From NCBI GenBank assembly GCA_030063045.1, contig JAQSEB010000002.1:1-64000 (forward strand): DNA of 64,000 bases, written 5' to 3'. This document shows, piece after piece, positions 10,512-19,743 of the stretch (the stretch's first letter is position 1; the number at the start of each line of letters is the position of its first letter). Source of the DNA: Pratylenchus scribneri (taxonomy: Eukaryota > Nematoda > Chromadorea > Rhabditida > Pratylenchidae). The notes beneath the pieces were generated by a model. It had not been told where the DNA came from. It saw only the letters and a list, made by a program, of their open reading frames with translations, and did not search any database. The position numbers were made by a program, and so were the translations under genes.

Positions 10512-11927
10512 ATGGCAAATAAATTTATTCTATTACCTGATGAAATTTATCGAGGATTAACTTCTTTTAGTGATAGTGGTGACATAAACTTAGATTTTAC
10601 AAAAAATCTACTTGAAAATACTAAGAGACAAAAAATTTCAAATTCTGCCAAAAATGTAAATTATAATCAAGAATTACGTCGCTATCTTTTTCTAAGAAAT
10701 GAAAAAGAACATAAACCTATTAATGTCGCTGTTAGTAATGCCGATGCACTTTCAGGAGCATTATTCAATGAATCAATTGTACCCCAACCAAAAATTGAAG
10801 TTTCGAATACTCAAGAACATCCGCCTCCTCCTTCAACCCCTTCGAACAGAAGGAGAATAACTAAAATTAAACGAACCAGAAATACACCTCAAAATAATAC
10901 GGAAGGAAATGTTTCAAATTTTAATGAGAATAATGATAATTCCTTAAACAATAATGAATCTACAAATAATAATCCGGAAGAAAGAAATGATGTGGATGAT
11001 GTTTTTGTGGAACAAAAAGATGAAGAACCAATGCATAAAGGAGGAATTAAAAGAAAACCAGAAACGGATGAATTTCATCCTAGAATGTGGCCTTTGAAAA
11101 AACAATCGATTGAAATTGAACCCGTTTTTAGAGAATCCACTAAAAAACAATATGAAACAAAAAGAAAGAAGGGAAAACAAATTGAAATTATACAAAGACA
11201 TGAAAAACCTATAGAAACTGAAAATGATGATGAATTTGGTGATTCTCCTCCACCTTCACCTCTATTACCTTTATCGTTACCGCTTCCAAGTCGAGAACAA
11301 TTGGCTATATTGGATACTCCTTCCACAAAAGATAAACTAAATTCAAAGGCCTTGGTAAAGAAGAATAAAAATAGAGTAACCGCATACCCTAAGGAAACGT
11401 CAGAGAGAAAGAAGATTGTCAAATCAAATAGACAAAAGGGCACTGTATCATTGCTTTCTCGTCCATCCGTAATAAGAAATTATCATAAAATCAATGAAGA
11501 ATTGGAAGGTCCATCAACTAAATCAGCATTACCTTCATCCTCAGTTCAATTAGCTTTGGAAGCCCCATTACCTGAGTCTAGACCCCAAACATCTATGGAG
11601 TTGTATGGAAGACCCGGGGTAAAATATAGACGAGATCCGGATTTGATTGAAGTAGTTACTACGGGCGTAAGGAAAGAGAGGAAGAGAAAACCATTAGAAG
11701 GTGTTCCGGCCCCAGGAATAGAAAAAAAGACACGAAGAGGAAAACCAGAAAGAGCTGAAGTTGGAATGAGAGTTAAACGAAATTGGGCATCCAGGAAGCC
11801 GACCCAAGATGAAATTGATTCAGTATTATATTCTACGAGTAGAAGACTTCCTAAAATGACAAATAAAGAAAGATTGGAAGCATTACAAAAGAGAGTTGCA
11901 AAATATAAAAATCAAGATAAATTATAA
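10512..11927 (+). CDS. disordered basic Polinton protein, 471 aa
   Basis: Intact ORF between the core peptide and the integrase. The first 80 residues look ordered (FILLPDEIYRGL and VNYNQELRRYLFLRNE), as in a conserved but unnamed Polinton protein. The remainder is low-complexity: Asn-rich at about 120-155, acidic at 155-175, then Lys/Arg/Pro-rich with several nuclear-localisation-like clusters. That composition suggests a DNA-binding core or scaffolding protein kept flexible. No catalytic motif, signal peptide or membrane segment is visible. Order in the morphogenesis cluster favours a virion role. Function is inferred only weakly. Confidence 0.65.
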   Translation: MANKFILLPDEIYRGLTSFSDSGDINLDFTKNLLENTKRQKISNSAKNVNYNQELRRYLFLRNEKEHKPINVAVSNADALSGALFNESIVPQPKIEVSNTQEHPPPPSTPSNRRRITKIKRTRNTPQNNTEGNVSNFNENNDNSLNNNESTNNNPEERNDVDDVFVEQKDEEPMHKGGIKRKPETDEFHPRMWPLKKQSIEIEPVFRESTKKQYETKRKKGKQIEIIQRHEKPIETENDDEFGDSPPPSPLLPLSLPLPSREQLAILDTPSTKDKLNSKALVKKNKNRVTAYPKETSERKKIVKSNRQKGTVSLLSRPSVIRNYHKINEELEGPSTKSALPSSSVQLALEAPLPESRPQTSMELYGRPGVKYRRDPDLIEVVTTGVRKERKRKPLEGVPAPGIEKKTRRGKPERAEVGMRVKRNWASRKPTQDEIDSVLYSTSRRLPKMTNKERLEALQKRVAKYKNQDKL

Positions 11928-11965
11928 TATATATTCATATTGTAATCATTATTAATTTTATTAAA

Positions 11966-13057
11966 ATGGATAAAATTTTGAAAAATATTTACAATAATCC
12001 TTCAAATCCTGCCGGTTTTGCTGGCCAAGATTCATTGCTTAGGGAAGCGCAAAAAGAGAATCCTAATATTAAAAAAGAGGATGTAGAACACTTTTTGCAG
12101 GGTCATCGTACATATACTCTTATGCGACCTAGGAGAATACATTTTCCTAGAGTTAAGACAATTGCTTCTGGTTTTATGACCCATGTACAAGTGGATTTAG
12201 CTGATATGCAAGCTTTGGCCAAGGATAATCAAGGAAATCGATACATGTTAGTTGGAATTGATGTACTTTCAAAAAGAGTATTTGCCGTTCCACTTAAAAC
12301 TAAAAAAGCCGAGGATATGGTTAAAGCATTTGAAGAACTGATTAAACAAATGCCGATGAAACCTATGGTTATCTATTCAGATTTGGGAACGGAATTCAAA
12401 AACCGTCTAATGAATAATTGGTTTAAAAATGAGGATATTCAAAAGTATGAAGCAAGTTCCACTTATCAAAAAGCTGCAGTAGCGGAAAGAGCTATCCAAA
12501 ATTTAAAACAACGCCTTTATAGATATTTTGCTGAAAAACAAACCCAAAAATGGATAGATGTTCTACCGAAAATCGTTAATGCAATCAATCTTTCAAAAAG
12601 TAGAGTGCATGGGATGAGACCTGTAGATGTCAATTTTAAGAATGTTCAACGAGTATGGAAGAAAATTTATGGAAATGCATTGAGTATAAAAAATGATAAA
12701 CCAAAAATAAAATTCAAAGAGGGTGATTTTGTAAGAATGAGTCGAGGCAAAGGTAAATTTGAGAAAGGATATTATACAAACTGGGGAGACGAAATATTGG
12801 AGATTGATAAAATCAAGAAGAATTCTAAACCTGTCGTGTATAAGGTTAAAGATGAGAAAGGCGAACCGTTCAAGGAAAATTTCTATGCGGAAGAATTATC
12901 GAAAGTACGGAAAGATGAAGAGACATCTTATAGAATTCAAGAAATTTTGAAAACGAAAAAGAGAAGAGATGGAACCATGGACTATTTAGTAAAGTTTATT
13001 GGCTATTCAGAACCAGAATGGATACATCAATCTCAGCTAGTTGGAATAGATACATAA
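11966..13057 (+). CDS. retroviral-type integrase with C-terminal chromodomain
   Basis: 363 aa. The rve core shows the catalytic triad D77 (QVDLADM), D139 (YSDLGTEFKN) and E174 (VAERAIQN), with 34 residues between the last two. This enzyme would process the AG...CT ends and make the 6-bp staggered joins seen at the termini. After the core comes a small basic domain (about 245-315) and a chromodomain at about 322-358 (YRIQEILKTK, DYLVKFIGYSEPEW), which may steer insertion to modified histones. The N terminus lacks an obvious full HHCC zinc finger. ORF intact, start AAAATG. Central gene of the element's mobility; high confidence. Confidence 0.95.
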   Translation: MDKILKNIYNNPSNPAGFAGQDSLLREAQKENPNIKKEDVEHFLQGHRTYTLMRPRRIHFPRVKTIASGFMTHVQVDLADMQALAKDNQGNRYMLVGIDVLSKRVFAVPLKTKKAEDMVKAFEELIKQMPMKPMVIYSDLGTEFKNRLMNNWFKNEDIQKYEASSTYQKAAVAERAIQNLKQRLYRYFAEKQTQKWIDVLPKIVNAINLSKSRVHGMRPVDVNFKNVQRVWKKIYGNALSIKNDKPKIKFKEGDFVRMSRGKGKFEKGYYTNWGDEILEIDKIKKNSKPVVYKVKDEKGEPFKENFYAEELSKVRKDEETSYRIQEILKTKKRRDGTMDYLVKFIGYSEPEWIHQSQLVGIDT

Positions 13058-13135
13058 ATCAGAATTGATATAAATATATTCATTTTATTTTTTCAAATTC
13101 ATTTGTAAAATTTTAATTGAATAAAAACTTTAAAA

Positions 13136-14812
13136 ATGTCAAACAGTTTCTTTGTTTATGTTCCCAGCAATATTAAAGATTATCCCGATAATACATCAAA
13201 TAAATTTCGAATGCGTCTACCCAAGCCATTAAAATTTAATGGAGATTGGGTATGCGGATTACATAGTATAAGTTTTCCTTATAGCTGGCATTCAACTATT
13301 GGAACTCTTGATGACCAAGCAATTTTTATTCATTATAAAGATGATAAAGGAAAAAATTATACACTTAGGATACCCGTTCCATCTTCCTCCAATAATTCCG
13401 TGGAAGATTTACATGATTTTCTAAAAGCAACACTTAAATATCAAAGTCAAGCATTAGAATCAATTAGAAAAGGATTCATTGATTCGCCAACAATTACTAG
13501 TTCGGTCCGTAAAAGAAGGAATGTTGAGAATATGGAACAAACCAGTGAAGAATTATTGAATTATATAATTACATTTTTCCATGAACATCCCGATGACTAT
13601 TGGGATGTAATTAATGATAAGAAAAATGAGATAGAAGAAATGGAAAAGGAATTAAAAGAAAAAGCTGATGAATATAAAAATATAAGCAATGAAAATATAA
13701 CTGAAAAACAAAGACTTTGGCATAAAATGCAACAGCAAATGAGAAGTTCCCGTGAAATGAAAGCTAAAATTGAAAAATTGGAAGAAGAAGCAAAAAGGAG
13801 AGACGATTCAACTGAAGAGAATAATAAAATTATTGTCGAACAATTTTTACAAGTCTTTCCCACAAATTACTGGGAAAAGATTGGAGAAGAACGAATTCGC
13901 TTGGTAGATTATTATACAAAAATAAAAGAAAATTTGGAAAGGTATAGAGATGCAAAAGAACCTAAGGAAATTCAAGAAATCGCACATGCATTGAACAGAT
14001 TGAGAGTAAAACAAAGACATTTACGTAATAATTTGAATGTTATTATGAAAGGAATTATTGAGAAGGAACAACAAAAAACTAAAGAAGAATACGAAAAAGA
14101 TAATTGGGAACGAAACTCAGCATATGTGAATGACTTTTTTATAAAAAATCCTATTAATTATTGGGATGCTATAAATAAAAAATTACAAGAACTGCAAAAA
14201 TCATATATAGAACTTAGAGAAAAAAGGGAAATTTTGAATTTGGAAACAGATGAAGAAAGAAAAAAACAATTGACTAATGAAATCAATCAGCTCTCTGGAT
14301 TGATTGCTTATCGCCGAAATCGATTCTCCGCATTAGAATATGAAGGTAAAAGAAGAGATGAAGAAAATTATAAAAAAGAATATGAACAAATGAAATTATT
14401 GGGGCAGATTGGTTTTTACAGTGTCCTTGGTGAAGCATTGACTCCTACCCCAGAAATCCCGGAAGCTCAAGCTCGAAAAGGAAATTTTATGCAAAATACC
14501 TTTGGATTCCGTCCAAGAAATAAAGAAAATGATTTTATGCAAAAAGGATTTGGTATAAGACCGAAAGAGAAAGTAGAAGAAAATAAAAATGATAAACAAG
14601 AAGCGGAGAATAAAGATGAAGAGACAATACCAAAAACCTTGCCCAATGATGATTCCACGAATGTGAATGAAAATAAACATGAACAAGAAGAGAGGAAACA
14701 TTTAGCGAGAATAGAAATGATATGGAAACCCAGACAATACATACAGATGAGGAGAAACCATTTATGCAAAAAGTATTTGGATTCCGCCCAAGAGACAGAA
14801 ATAGGGATATAA
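13136..14812 (+). CDS. minor capsid (penton-type) protein, N-terminal part with coiled-coil expansion
   Basis: 558 aa. Residues 1-100 match the start of the Polinton minor capsid protein (FFVYVPSN, KPLKFNGDWVCGL, SFPYSW). Normally the jelly-roll continues directly; here about 330 residues of charged coiled coil follow, built of three repeats with the signature F-x4-P-x2-YW at W156, W246 and W343 (spacing 90 and 97). Then come two copies of FMQ-x2-FG-x-RP (about 451-475). A third copy and the rest of the jelly-roll are in a different frame downstream, in the ORF ending at 15378. The homology therefore changes frame by -1 between 14683 and about 14755. This may be an indel, programmed shifting or two separate proteins. 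I see no convincing slippery heptamer. Confidence 0.85.
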   Translation: MSNSFFVYVPSNIKDYPDNTSNKFRMRLPKPLKFNGDWVCGLHSISFPYSWHSTIGTLDDQAIFIHYKDDKGKNYTLRIPVPSSSNNSVEDLHDFLKATLKYQSQALESIRKGFIDSPTITSSVRKRRNVENMEQTSEELLNYIITFFHEHPDDYWDVINDKKNEIEEMEKELKEKADEYKNISNENITEKQRLWHKMQQQMRSSREMKAKIEKLEEEAKRRDDSTEENNKIIVEQFLQVFPTNYWEKIGEERIRLVDYYTKIKENLERYRDAKEPKEIQEIAHALNRLRVKQRHLRNNLNVIMKGIIEKEQQKTKEEYEKDNWERNSAYVNDFFIKNPINYWDAINKKLQELQKSYIELREKREILNLETDEERKKQLTNEINQLSGLIAYRRNRFSALEYEGKRRDEENYKKEYEQMKLLGQIGFYSVLGEALTPTPEIPEAQARKGNFMQNTFGFRPRNKENDFMQKGFGIRPKEKVEENKNDKQEAENKDEETIPKTLPNDDSTNVNENKHEQEERKHLARIEMIWKPRQYIQMRRNHLCKKYLDSAQETEIGI

Positions 14813-15378
14813 TCGCATCGATGGGACTTGGTAAACGAGATAAGAATAAGGATGTGATGCAAGTATTTTTTGGACCTCAATGGAAAAATGATAATATAAA
14901 TGTGTCCTATGCTAAACAATTAATCGATTCACTTGAAATCATCTATCATACAGAATTTGAACGTTTTATGGTAACCTTTGACAATCCTAACATAACACAT
15001 ATCTCTTTCACCCATCAGCTTGGTTATGTATTAGGTTTTGAAAATGTAAATTTGGTGAAAAACGGTGAAATCGCAAAATATGTTACAGATCTTCGCGGTG
15101 GGATTTCTAGTTTTGCTGTTTATACAAAAGGCTTAACCGAAAATATGATTATTGGAAATGCACTGAGCTCACTTCTTCGCGTTGTTTCAATATCTGGTGC
15201 TAAACCAGGAGAATATTATGAAAAGATCTACGATTCGCCAATTTTCGCTCGGGTATTACCAAAAGAGGTAAACGAGATTGAAATAGAGCTACAAACAATG
15301 GATGATGGAAGACCAGTCCCATTCTCGTGGGGAACAGTGATGATTGTTCTATTATTTAAAAAAGTTTTTAACATTTGA
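14683..15378 (+). CDS. minor capsid protein, C-terminal part in shifted frame
   Basis: The frame is open from 14683; the first ATG is 14722 (218 aa). It opens with the third FMQ-x2-FGFRP repeat, then continues the jelly-roll homology of the Polinton minor capsid protein: FERFMVTFDN, HQLGYVLGF, and the C-terminal VPFSWGTVMIVLLF. In related elements these are in one protein with the N-terminal block found at 13136-13440, so this is the second half of a broken or expanded gene. It could also be translated alone from 14722. Minor capsid proteins form the pentameric vertices of the virion. Followed after 78 bases by the protein VI-like gene. Confidence 0.85.
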   Translation, partial: TRREETFSENRNDMETQTIHTDEEKPFMQKVFGFRPRDRNRDIIASMGLGKRDKNKDVMQVFFGPQWKNDNINVSYAKQLIDSLEIIYHTEFERFMVTFDNPNITHISFTHQLGYVLGFENVNLVKNGEIAKYVTDLRGGISSFAVYTKGLTENMIIGNALSSLLRVVSISGAKPGEYYEKIYDSPIFARVLPKEVNEIEIELQTMDDGRPVPFSWGTVMIVLLFKKVFNI

Positions 15379-15456
15379 ATATTCAATTGTATTTTTATCA
15401 ATTATCCTTTTCATAAATTCAAAATTATTATTGAATAAACATTATTAAAATTAAAA

Positions 15457-15972
15457 ATGGTTCATGTAATCTTCGATATTTCTACAGTAGGATACGATGA
15501 TTTTATCCAAACGGGTGGAGGTGTATTACCTACAGAACCAAATGATAGTGGTGGTTTTAGCTATTTTCGTGGCTCACCACCATTTCAAAGGGGATATGGA
15601 ATACAAGGAGGAGCAGGAATCGGTGATGTGTTTCGTGGAATATGGAGATTTTTCTTACCCATATTAAGTAAAGCTGGAACAGCCATAAGTGCTGAGGCTT
15701 TGAACACCGGTCAAAGAATTTTAGATAAAATCAAAGAAGGAGAACCGTTAAAGAGTTCGATATTGAGTGAAGGAAAGAAAGGAATCGATACCGTTTTGGA
15801 TCAAGGAGGTTTTCCAAAACAATTTGGAAGCGGATTTCCTAGAAAAAGAAGAGCTACACGGAAAAAACTCGCTCTTATTCCAAATCATCAAACAATAATT
15901 GGAAGCACAATCACTAAACCTTTGGCGCACTCGAAAAAACGATTGCGCTCAGATGCTTTTGGTCTCTATTAA
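15457..15972 (+). CDS. protein VI-like minor virion protein, 171 aa
   Basis: Position (between minor and major capsid genes) and pattern fit the Polinton/adintovirus protein compared with adenovirus protein VI, an internal capsid cement with a membrane-active amphipathic helix. Visible: FRGSPPFQRGYGIQGGAGIG (about 38-57), then the amphipathic helix VFRGIWRFFLPILSKAG (58-74). The Gly-Gly sites at 19-22 and 51-52 may be protease targets. The tail is basic (FPRKRRATRKK, KKRLRSDAFGLY), suited to binding DNA or capsid. The short C-terminal aromatic end is also typical. ORF intact. The assignment rests on motif and order; moderate to good confidence. Confidence 0.75.
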   Translation: MVHVIFDISTVGYDDFIQTGGGVLPTEPNDSGGFSYFRGSPPFQRGYGIQGGAGIGDVFRGIWRFFLPILSKAGTAISAEALNTGQRILDKIKEGEPLKSSILSEGKKGIDTVLDQGGFPKQFGSGFPRKRRATRKKLALIPNHQTIIGSTITKPLAHSKKRLRSDAFGLY

Positions 15973-15975
15973 AAA

Positions 15976-15987
15976 TTGAGTATATAA
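15976..15987 (+). promoter_or_regulatory. TATA-box-like motif before the major capsid gene
   Basis: gagtatataaat, about 35 bases ahead of ATG 16018 and 70 ahead of ATG 16054; same consensus as other motifs in the element. Confidence 0.45.
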
Positions 15988-16017
15988 ATAACTTCCATTA
16001 ATTTTCAAGAATCATTC

Positions 16018-17367
16018 ATGGAAATTTTATCAAAAATTTTAAAATTCTTAAACATGACTTATCATAAAATTGACAACGATAGTATAAACTCAATTACAAA
16101 TGCATTGGATTTTTTCCAAATTCCACCAACCAATGTCAGTGTCTCATCGGCTAAAGTTTTTGAAATTTTAACCAGCAATCCCTTAACCGATACACCGTAT
16201 CATTTTAAAATCCATTCATCACAGAATTATATTGACCTTTCAAAATGTTATTTGCTCACAGAATTTCGTATACGAAAAAAGATTGGCGGAGTATGGACAA
16301 ATCTTCCAGCAAACGAGAAGGTAGCTCCTATTCAATTAATTGGAAACACATTTATCAATAATATGAGGATTAGCATTAATGGGCGGGAAATATTCAATTC
16401 AAATTCTTTAATGGCCTATAAATCCTATTTTTCGCATGAACTATCTTATAGTATGGAAGCAAAAAATAGTCATTTGAATGCAGCGGGATACCATGGGGAC
16501 AATGGAGATACCTTAGAAGGAGGAGCCGGTTTTGATTTAAGAACAAAATTATTTGAAAAGAGTAGAACAATTCAATTCATTTCAAAAATCGATGCGGACT
16601 TATTTTGCCAACCGCTCTATCTGATTTCACATTGCGAAATCGATATTGAAATTTTACCAAATCACACAAAATTTTTAGTAATAGCCCCAGATGCTGTTGA
16701 TACAGACGAATATGAATTTGAAGTAATGAACTGCAAACTCTATGTCAAAAAAGTAGATTTGATGGATGGATTGTCTTTAGATATTGCCCGAAAACTAGAA
16801 ATGAAACCCGCTAGATATGCCGTACGAAAATCAATGATGAAATCTTTATTCATTAGTCAAGGAAGATTTGAATTTAATGCAAATCTCTTTATGGATCAAA
16901 TACCAAGGAGAATTATACTGGGATTGGTATCTAACGAAGACTATCTCGGGCATATCAAGAAAAGTCCTTTCAATTTCCAACCTTTTGATGTGCGAGAAAT
17001 CAGTATTATTGCAAATGGCCGGACATACCCACAAGTTCCATATGATCTGGATTATAATAAAGGAAAATTTTCTCGCCCATTCAATGATATGAATGAGGCA
17101 ATTGGATTTACAAATACGAATAATGGAAATGGAATAACTCGTGTTCAATTTGGCAAAACGCATTGCATCTATGTTTTCAATATGACTAATAGTGGCGAAG
17201 ATCAAGGCGGTCTTTTTGACTTGATCAAAAATGGTACAACAGCTGTTAACATTAAATTTGCGTCACCAGTTCCAGACGGCGGCCTAATGTTGATTGTGAT
17301 GGGCGAGGCTGATTCACTGATTATGCTAGATAAGAATCGAACGATTTCTAGCGATACCACTATTTAA
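16018..17367 (+). CDS. major capsid protein, double jelly-roll
   Basis: 449 aa from ATG 16018, or 437 aa from ATG 16054; the second start begins MTYHKIDNDS and fits the family start better. Conserved blocks: LDFFQIPPTNVS near the N terminus, the YIDLSKCYLLTEFRI strand, APIQLIGNTFINNMRISING, and RRIILGLVSNEDYLG in the second jelly roll. This is the hexon-equivalent subunit of an icosahedral capsid. Full length for the family and uninterrupted, which supports a recently functional element. It follows the protein VI-like gene and precedes the small membrane protein and protease. Confidence 0.93.
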   Translation: MEILSKILKFLNMTYHKIDNDSINSITNALDFFQIPPTNVSVSSAKVFEILTSNPLTDTPYHFKIHSSQNYIDLSKCYLLTEFRIRKKIGGVWTNLPANEKVAPIQLIGNTFINNMRISINGREIFNSNSLMAYKSYFSHELSYSMEAKNSHLNAAGYHGDNGDTLEGGAGFDLRTKLFEKSRTIQFISKIDADLFCQPLYLISHCEIDIEILPNHTKFLVIAPDAVDTDEYEFEVMNCKLYVKKVDLMDGLSLDIARKLEMKPARYAVRKSMMKSLFISQGRFEFNANLFMDQIPRRIILGLVSNEDYLGHIKKSPFNFQPFDVREISIIANGRTYPQVPYDLDYNKGKFSRPFNDMNEAIGFTNTNNGNGITRVQFGKTHCIYVFNMTNSGEDQGGLFDLIKNGTTAVNIKFASPVPDGGLMLIVMGEADSLIMLDKNRTISSDTTI

Positions 17368-17436
17368 TTCTACCTTTTCATTTTACAATTTCATTTATAA
17401 AAAATTTTCAATTATTGTAACTTTTTTAAAGATAAA

Positions 17437-17871
17437 ATGTTTTTATTATATTCCATTCTAATGGCATTTATTTTGCCAATATTTTCCTTAGCAGTAGACA
17501 ACAATGTCAATATAAAAGAAATTCCAGAATTCGCCTATTATCTTAGTCAAGTGGATAATATTACATCAATAATTGGTCAAGAAAATTCATCAAAACCTAT
17601 TGGAGAGCTGATTCACCCAATCGTCGCTACACCTTTCAGTTTCCCTATGCCTTTTTTGTGTAAAGAAAACCCTAAAGATGGCAATTTATATGGTCATATA
17701 TATTGTTGGGGAATGCTAATATTATTTGTTCTACTAATTGGAAGTTTAATTTTCTATCAAATTCGATCAATCATTTGGTTTAAATCAAATATTAAAGGAA
17801 TCAATACAAATAAAAATAAAAATCAAGAGAATATAGAACTGGGATCCCCATATGGACGAGGAGCAAATTAG
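17437..17871 (+). CDS. small type I membrane glycoprotein of the Polinton, 144 aa
   Basis: Residues 1-19 form a signal peptide (FLLYSILMAFILPIFSLA). An ectodomain of about 70 residues has N-glycosylation sequons at N41 (NIT) and N50 (NSS) and cysteines 75 and 90. Residues 91-108 are a membrane helix (WGMLILFVLLIGSLIFY), followed by a basic, then polar, cytoplasmic tail. No family recognised. It lies between the major capsid protein and protease, so it is probably expressed with virion genes; its 3' end overlaps the protease by 20 bases. It could be an envelope or membrane-remodelling protein. It is too short for known fusogens and has no clear fusion loop. Confidence 0.65.
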   Translation: MFLLYSILMAFILPIFSLAVDNNVNIKEIPEFAYYLSQVDNITSIIGQENSSKPIGELIHPIVATPFSFPMPFLCKENPKDGNLYGHIYCWGMLILFVLLIGSLIFYQIRSIIWFKSNIKGINTNKNKNQENIELGSPYGRGAN

Positions 17872-18301
17872 TAAAATTCTTCATCAAAATCAAAAGACAA
17901 GCAATGTGTTTCGAGGATGCTTTCCATGCAATCTGATACCTAATCCTTCAACAATGAAACATCCTTCTGCACTTATTGTAAATTTAGATCCTCATATATT
18001 CCGAGGGTCACATTGGGTGGCTATCTTTACAAATGGAATGGAAAGACAAGTGATTTATTTTGATAGCTATGCCTTACCCATAAACTTGTTAATAAATAAT
18101 TTTTTATCAAAATTTCCTAAAATTATAAGAAATAAAAGATCATATCAAGCATATAATGCAGAAACTTGTGCTCAATATTGTATCCTTTTTATTTATTTCC
18201 TATCACTTGGTTATTCTTTTGATTATTTCCTTGAATTACTTGATAATTGTGGACAATCTGATTTATTTGTACGTAATATGATTAATAAAATTATTGAATA
18301 A
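17852..18301 (+). CDS. adenain-like maturation cysteine protease
   Basis: 149 aa, Ulp1/adenain fold. Active-site residues: H54 (RGSHWVAIF), D71 (IYFDSYALP), Q99 and C106 (ETCAQYCILF). The Q-to-C distance of seven and the His position match the adenovirus protease plan, with Asp in place of the adenain Glu. Such proteases cleave capsid and core precursors at Gly-Gly-type sites, which occur in the pX-like and protein VI-like proteins of this element. Smaller than adenain (about 200 aa), as usual in Polintons. It overlaps the membrane protein by 20 bases, and its stop is the last of the + strand morphogenesis cluster. Confidence 0.92.
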   Translation: MDEEQISKILHQNQKTSNVFRGCFPCNLIPNPSTMKHPSALIVNLDPHIFRGSHWVAIFTNGMERQVIYFDSYALPINLLINNFLSKFPKIIRNKRSYQAYNAETCAQYCILFIYFLSLGYSFDYFLELLDNCGQSDLFVRNMINKIIE

Positions 18302-18311
18302 ACAATTAAAT

Positions 18312-19697
18312 TTATGAATAACTAATATTTAATTTTTCCATAAAACTCACACATTCATTTAGTCTTTCATTCTTTAATGGTTTCACAATTGGAGTAAAAT
18401 TGTATTTGACTGAAATATGCAAGAATGCTGTAGCATATGCGATTAATCGAAACATTTTATTGAAATCTACGTCCGAATCGCGCGAAGGCCATTTAGCCAT
18501 TTCTGGATAATTCTTTCTATAAAGCTCAATTTCCATTACTGTAGGACGAAGATGTTTCTTGTCAGCAGGAGGGTCGGGTGGAGGTGTTCGCCATGTGTAA
18601 TTAAGTAATTGACAATAATATTCAAAAGCGGAACCCCCATATTTTCGAATCAATTTTATAATTCTTGTAGGATTGATTTCCCAATTGCATAAATGATCAT
18701 AGTATTCAATAAGACGCTTAGTTAAGTATTCTAATTCTGGGTATTGTATTGCTCTAAAACTGCCAAGCTCAGCTTGTTCATTTTCTTCCTTCATTATGGC
18801 TGTAGCATTGATTAATATAGGATGTTTGTGGAATTCTTTGATAGGTAAATGCAAATATGTAGCTATACCAGCAATTATTTGAAGAATTGAATCAATTTCG
18901 CTCGATATATGCCTTGGTTGAGTTCGTTCTATTTCTGGATATTCATAAATCTCCTTTTTATTTCGATTATAAAGTTCAATTTCCTCTTGTGTAGGTATTA
19001 AAAACTCATCATCTTTCTTCAAAATAGCAATTCTATGGGGATGTATATTATATAAGCCCTGTTGTAGAACGTGATCGTCAATTAGTTGTGAAATGCGATC
19101 ATCAGAAAAAGTAGGACAATCTAATTTTTGTAGAAAACTGATAATAAATGGATCGCAATTTTCTTTAAGCATATTAAAAACATTTGTAGTAGGAAAATGA
19201 CCTGTTATTATTGCAGCTAAAGCAAGTAAGGTATCAGAGAGAAATGCTAAAAATTCCCAATTGTAATAAAGTCGGTCGAAATCTTCAAATCGGAATTCAC
19301 AACAATTTGGCGTAGATGGTTGGCCATCTAAATCAGGAAATTTGACAATTTCTGGTGCATTCCAATCATAGTCCTTGACAAAGATAGAGCGCGGATTCTC
19401 ATGCTCAACATAAAATTTCTTCCATTTATGGTGTATTGTAAATAATGTATAATCGGGTATGTCATGACATCTTTCTGAAAAAGGTATGTCTTGGCATGTA
19501 TCAATTCGAGAACAAAATACTATAATTCCGCGACAATTAATTGAGAAAGACAATTCAATATCCTGGATAGAATCTTCCTCCAAATTGTATGGTAAAAAAC
19601 GTGAAGAATCACCAAAACGATGACTCCTTATTGAAATTCCATTGTTTAATATAAAAAATTCAGCATAAGGAGGAAAATCTTTAGAGAATATTAACAT
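18312..19697 (-). CDS. Polinton fusion protein of unknown function, 461 aa
   Basis: Converges tail to tail with the protease, with only 10 bases between stops. Three parts are visible. Residues 15-97 are the module shared with the 182-aa protein at 8891-9439. Then come two related helical segments, each starting PTxxEIELYxxN and ending with IAGIATYLHLPIK or IAYATAFLHISVK. A similar hydrophobic signature (IAAGAAYLNHSMELK) occurs in the 172-aa protein at 28384-28902. So the protein looks assembled from two modules that also exist alone in the element. No catalytic motif, signal peptide or membrane segment is visible. Start AAAATG; a TATA-like motif lies about 35 bases upstream. Function unknown. 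Confidence 0.65.
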   Translation of the reverse strand: MLIFSKDFPPYAEFFILNNGISIRSHRFGDSSRFLPYNLEEDSIQDIELSFSINCRGIIVFCSRIDTCQDIPFSERCHDIPDYTLFTIHHKWKKFYVEHENPRSIFVKDYDWNAPEIVKFPDLDGQPSTPNCCEFRFEDFDRLYYNWEFLAFLSDTLLALAAIITGHFPTTNVFNMLKENCDPFIISFLQKLDCPTFSDDRISQLIDDHVLQQGLYNIHPHRIAILKKDDEFLIPTQEEIELYNRNKKEIYEYPEIERTQPRHISSEIDSILQIIAGIATYLHLPIKEFHKHPILINATAIMKEENEQAELGSFRAIQYPELEYLTKRLIEYYDHLCNWEINPTRIIKLIRKYGGSAFEYYCQLLNYTWRTPPPDPPADKKHLRPTVMEIELYRKNYPEMAKWPSRDSDVDFNKMFRLIAYATAFLHISVKYNFTPIVKPLKNERLNECVSFMEKLNISYS

Positions 19698-19729
19698 TTT
19701 AAAAATGACAAAATCTATGAAATTCTTCC

Positions 19730-19740
19730 TTTATATACTC
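19730..19740 (-). promoter_or_regulatory. TATA-box-like motif for the 461-aa gene
   Basis: Read on the - strand, gagtatataaa, about 35 bases ahead of the start at 19697. Confidence 0.5.
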
Positions 19741-19743
19741 CTC

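Noticed and set aside
10944..11443. Two - strand ORFs (85 and 122 codons) under the 471-aa gene
   Set aside because: Antisense shadows of an AT-rich, Lys/Asn-rich coding region; Phe/Ser-rich and without features.
14755..14790. Programmed -1 frameshift at the CAAAAAG run in the minor capsid gene
   Set aside because: The run lies after the third FMQ repeat has already begun in the new frame, so the shift must occur earlier; no good slippery heptamer was found upstream.
14396..14919. - strand ORFs of 101 and 150 codons over the minor capsid frame break
   Set aside because: Antisense shadows of Lys/Glu-rich coiled-coil codons; composition dominated by Phe, Ser and Leu.
17437..17871. Class I or II fusion glycoprotein
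   Set aside because: Only 144 aa, with no heptad repeats, fusion peptide or furin site; called only a small membrane glycoprotein.
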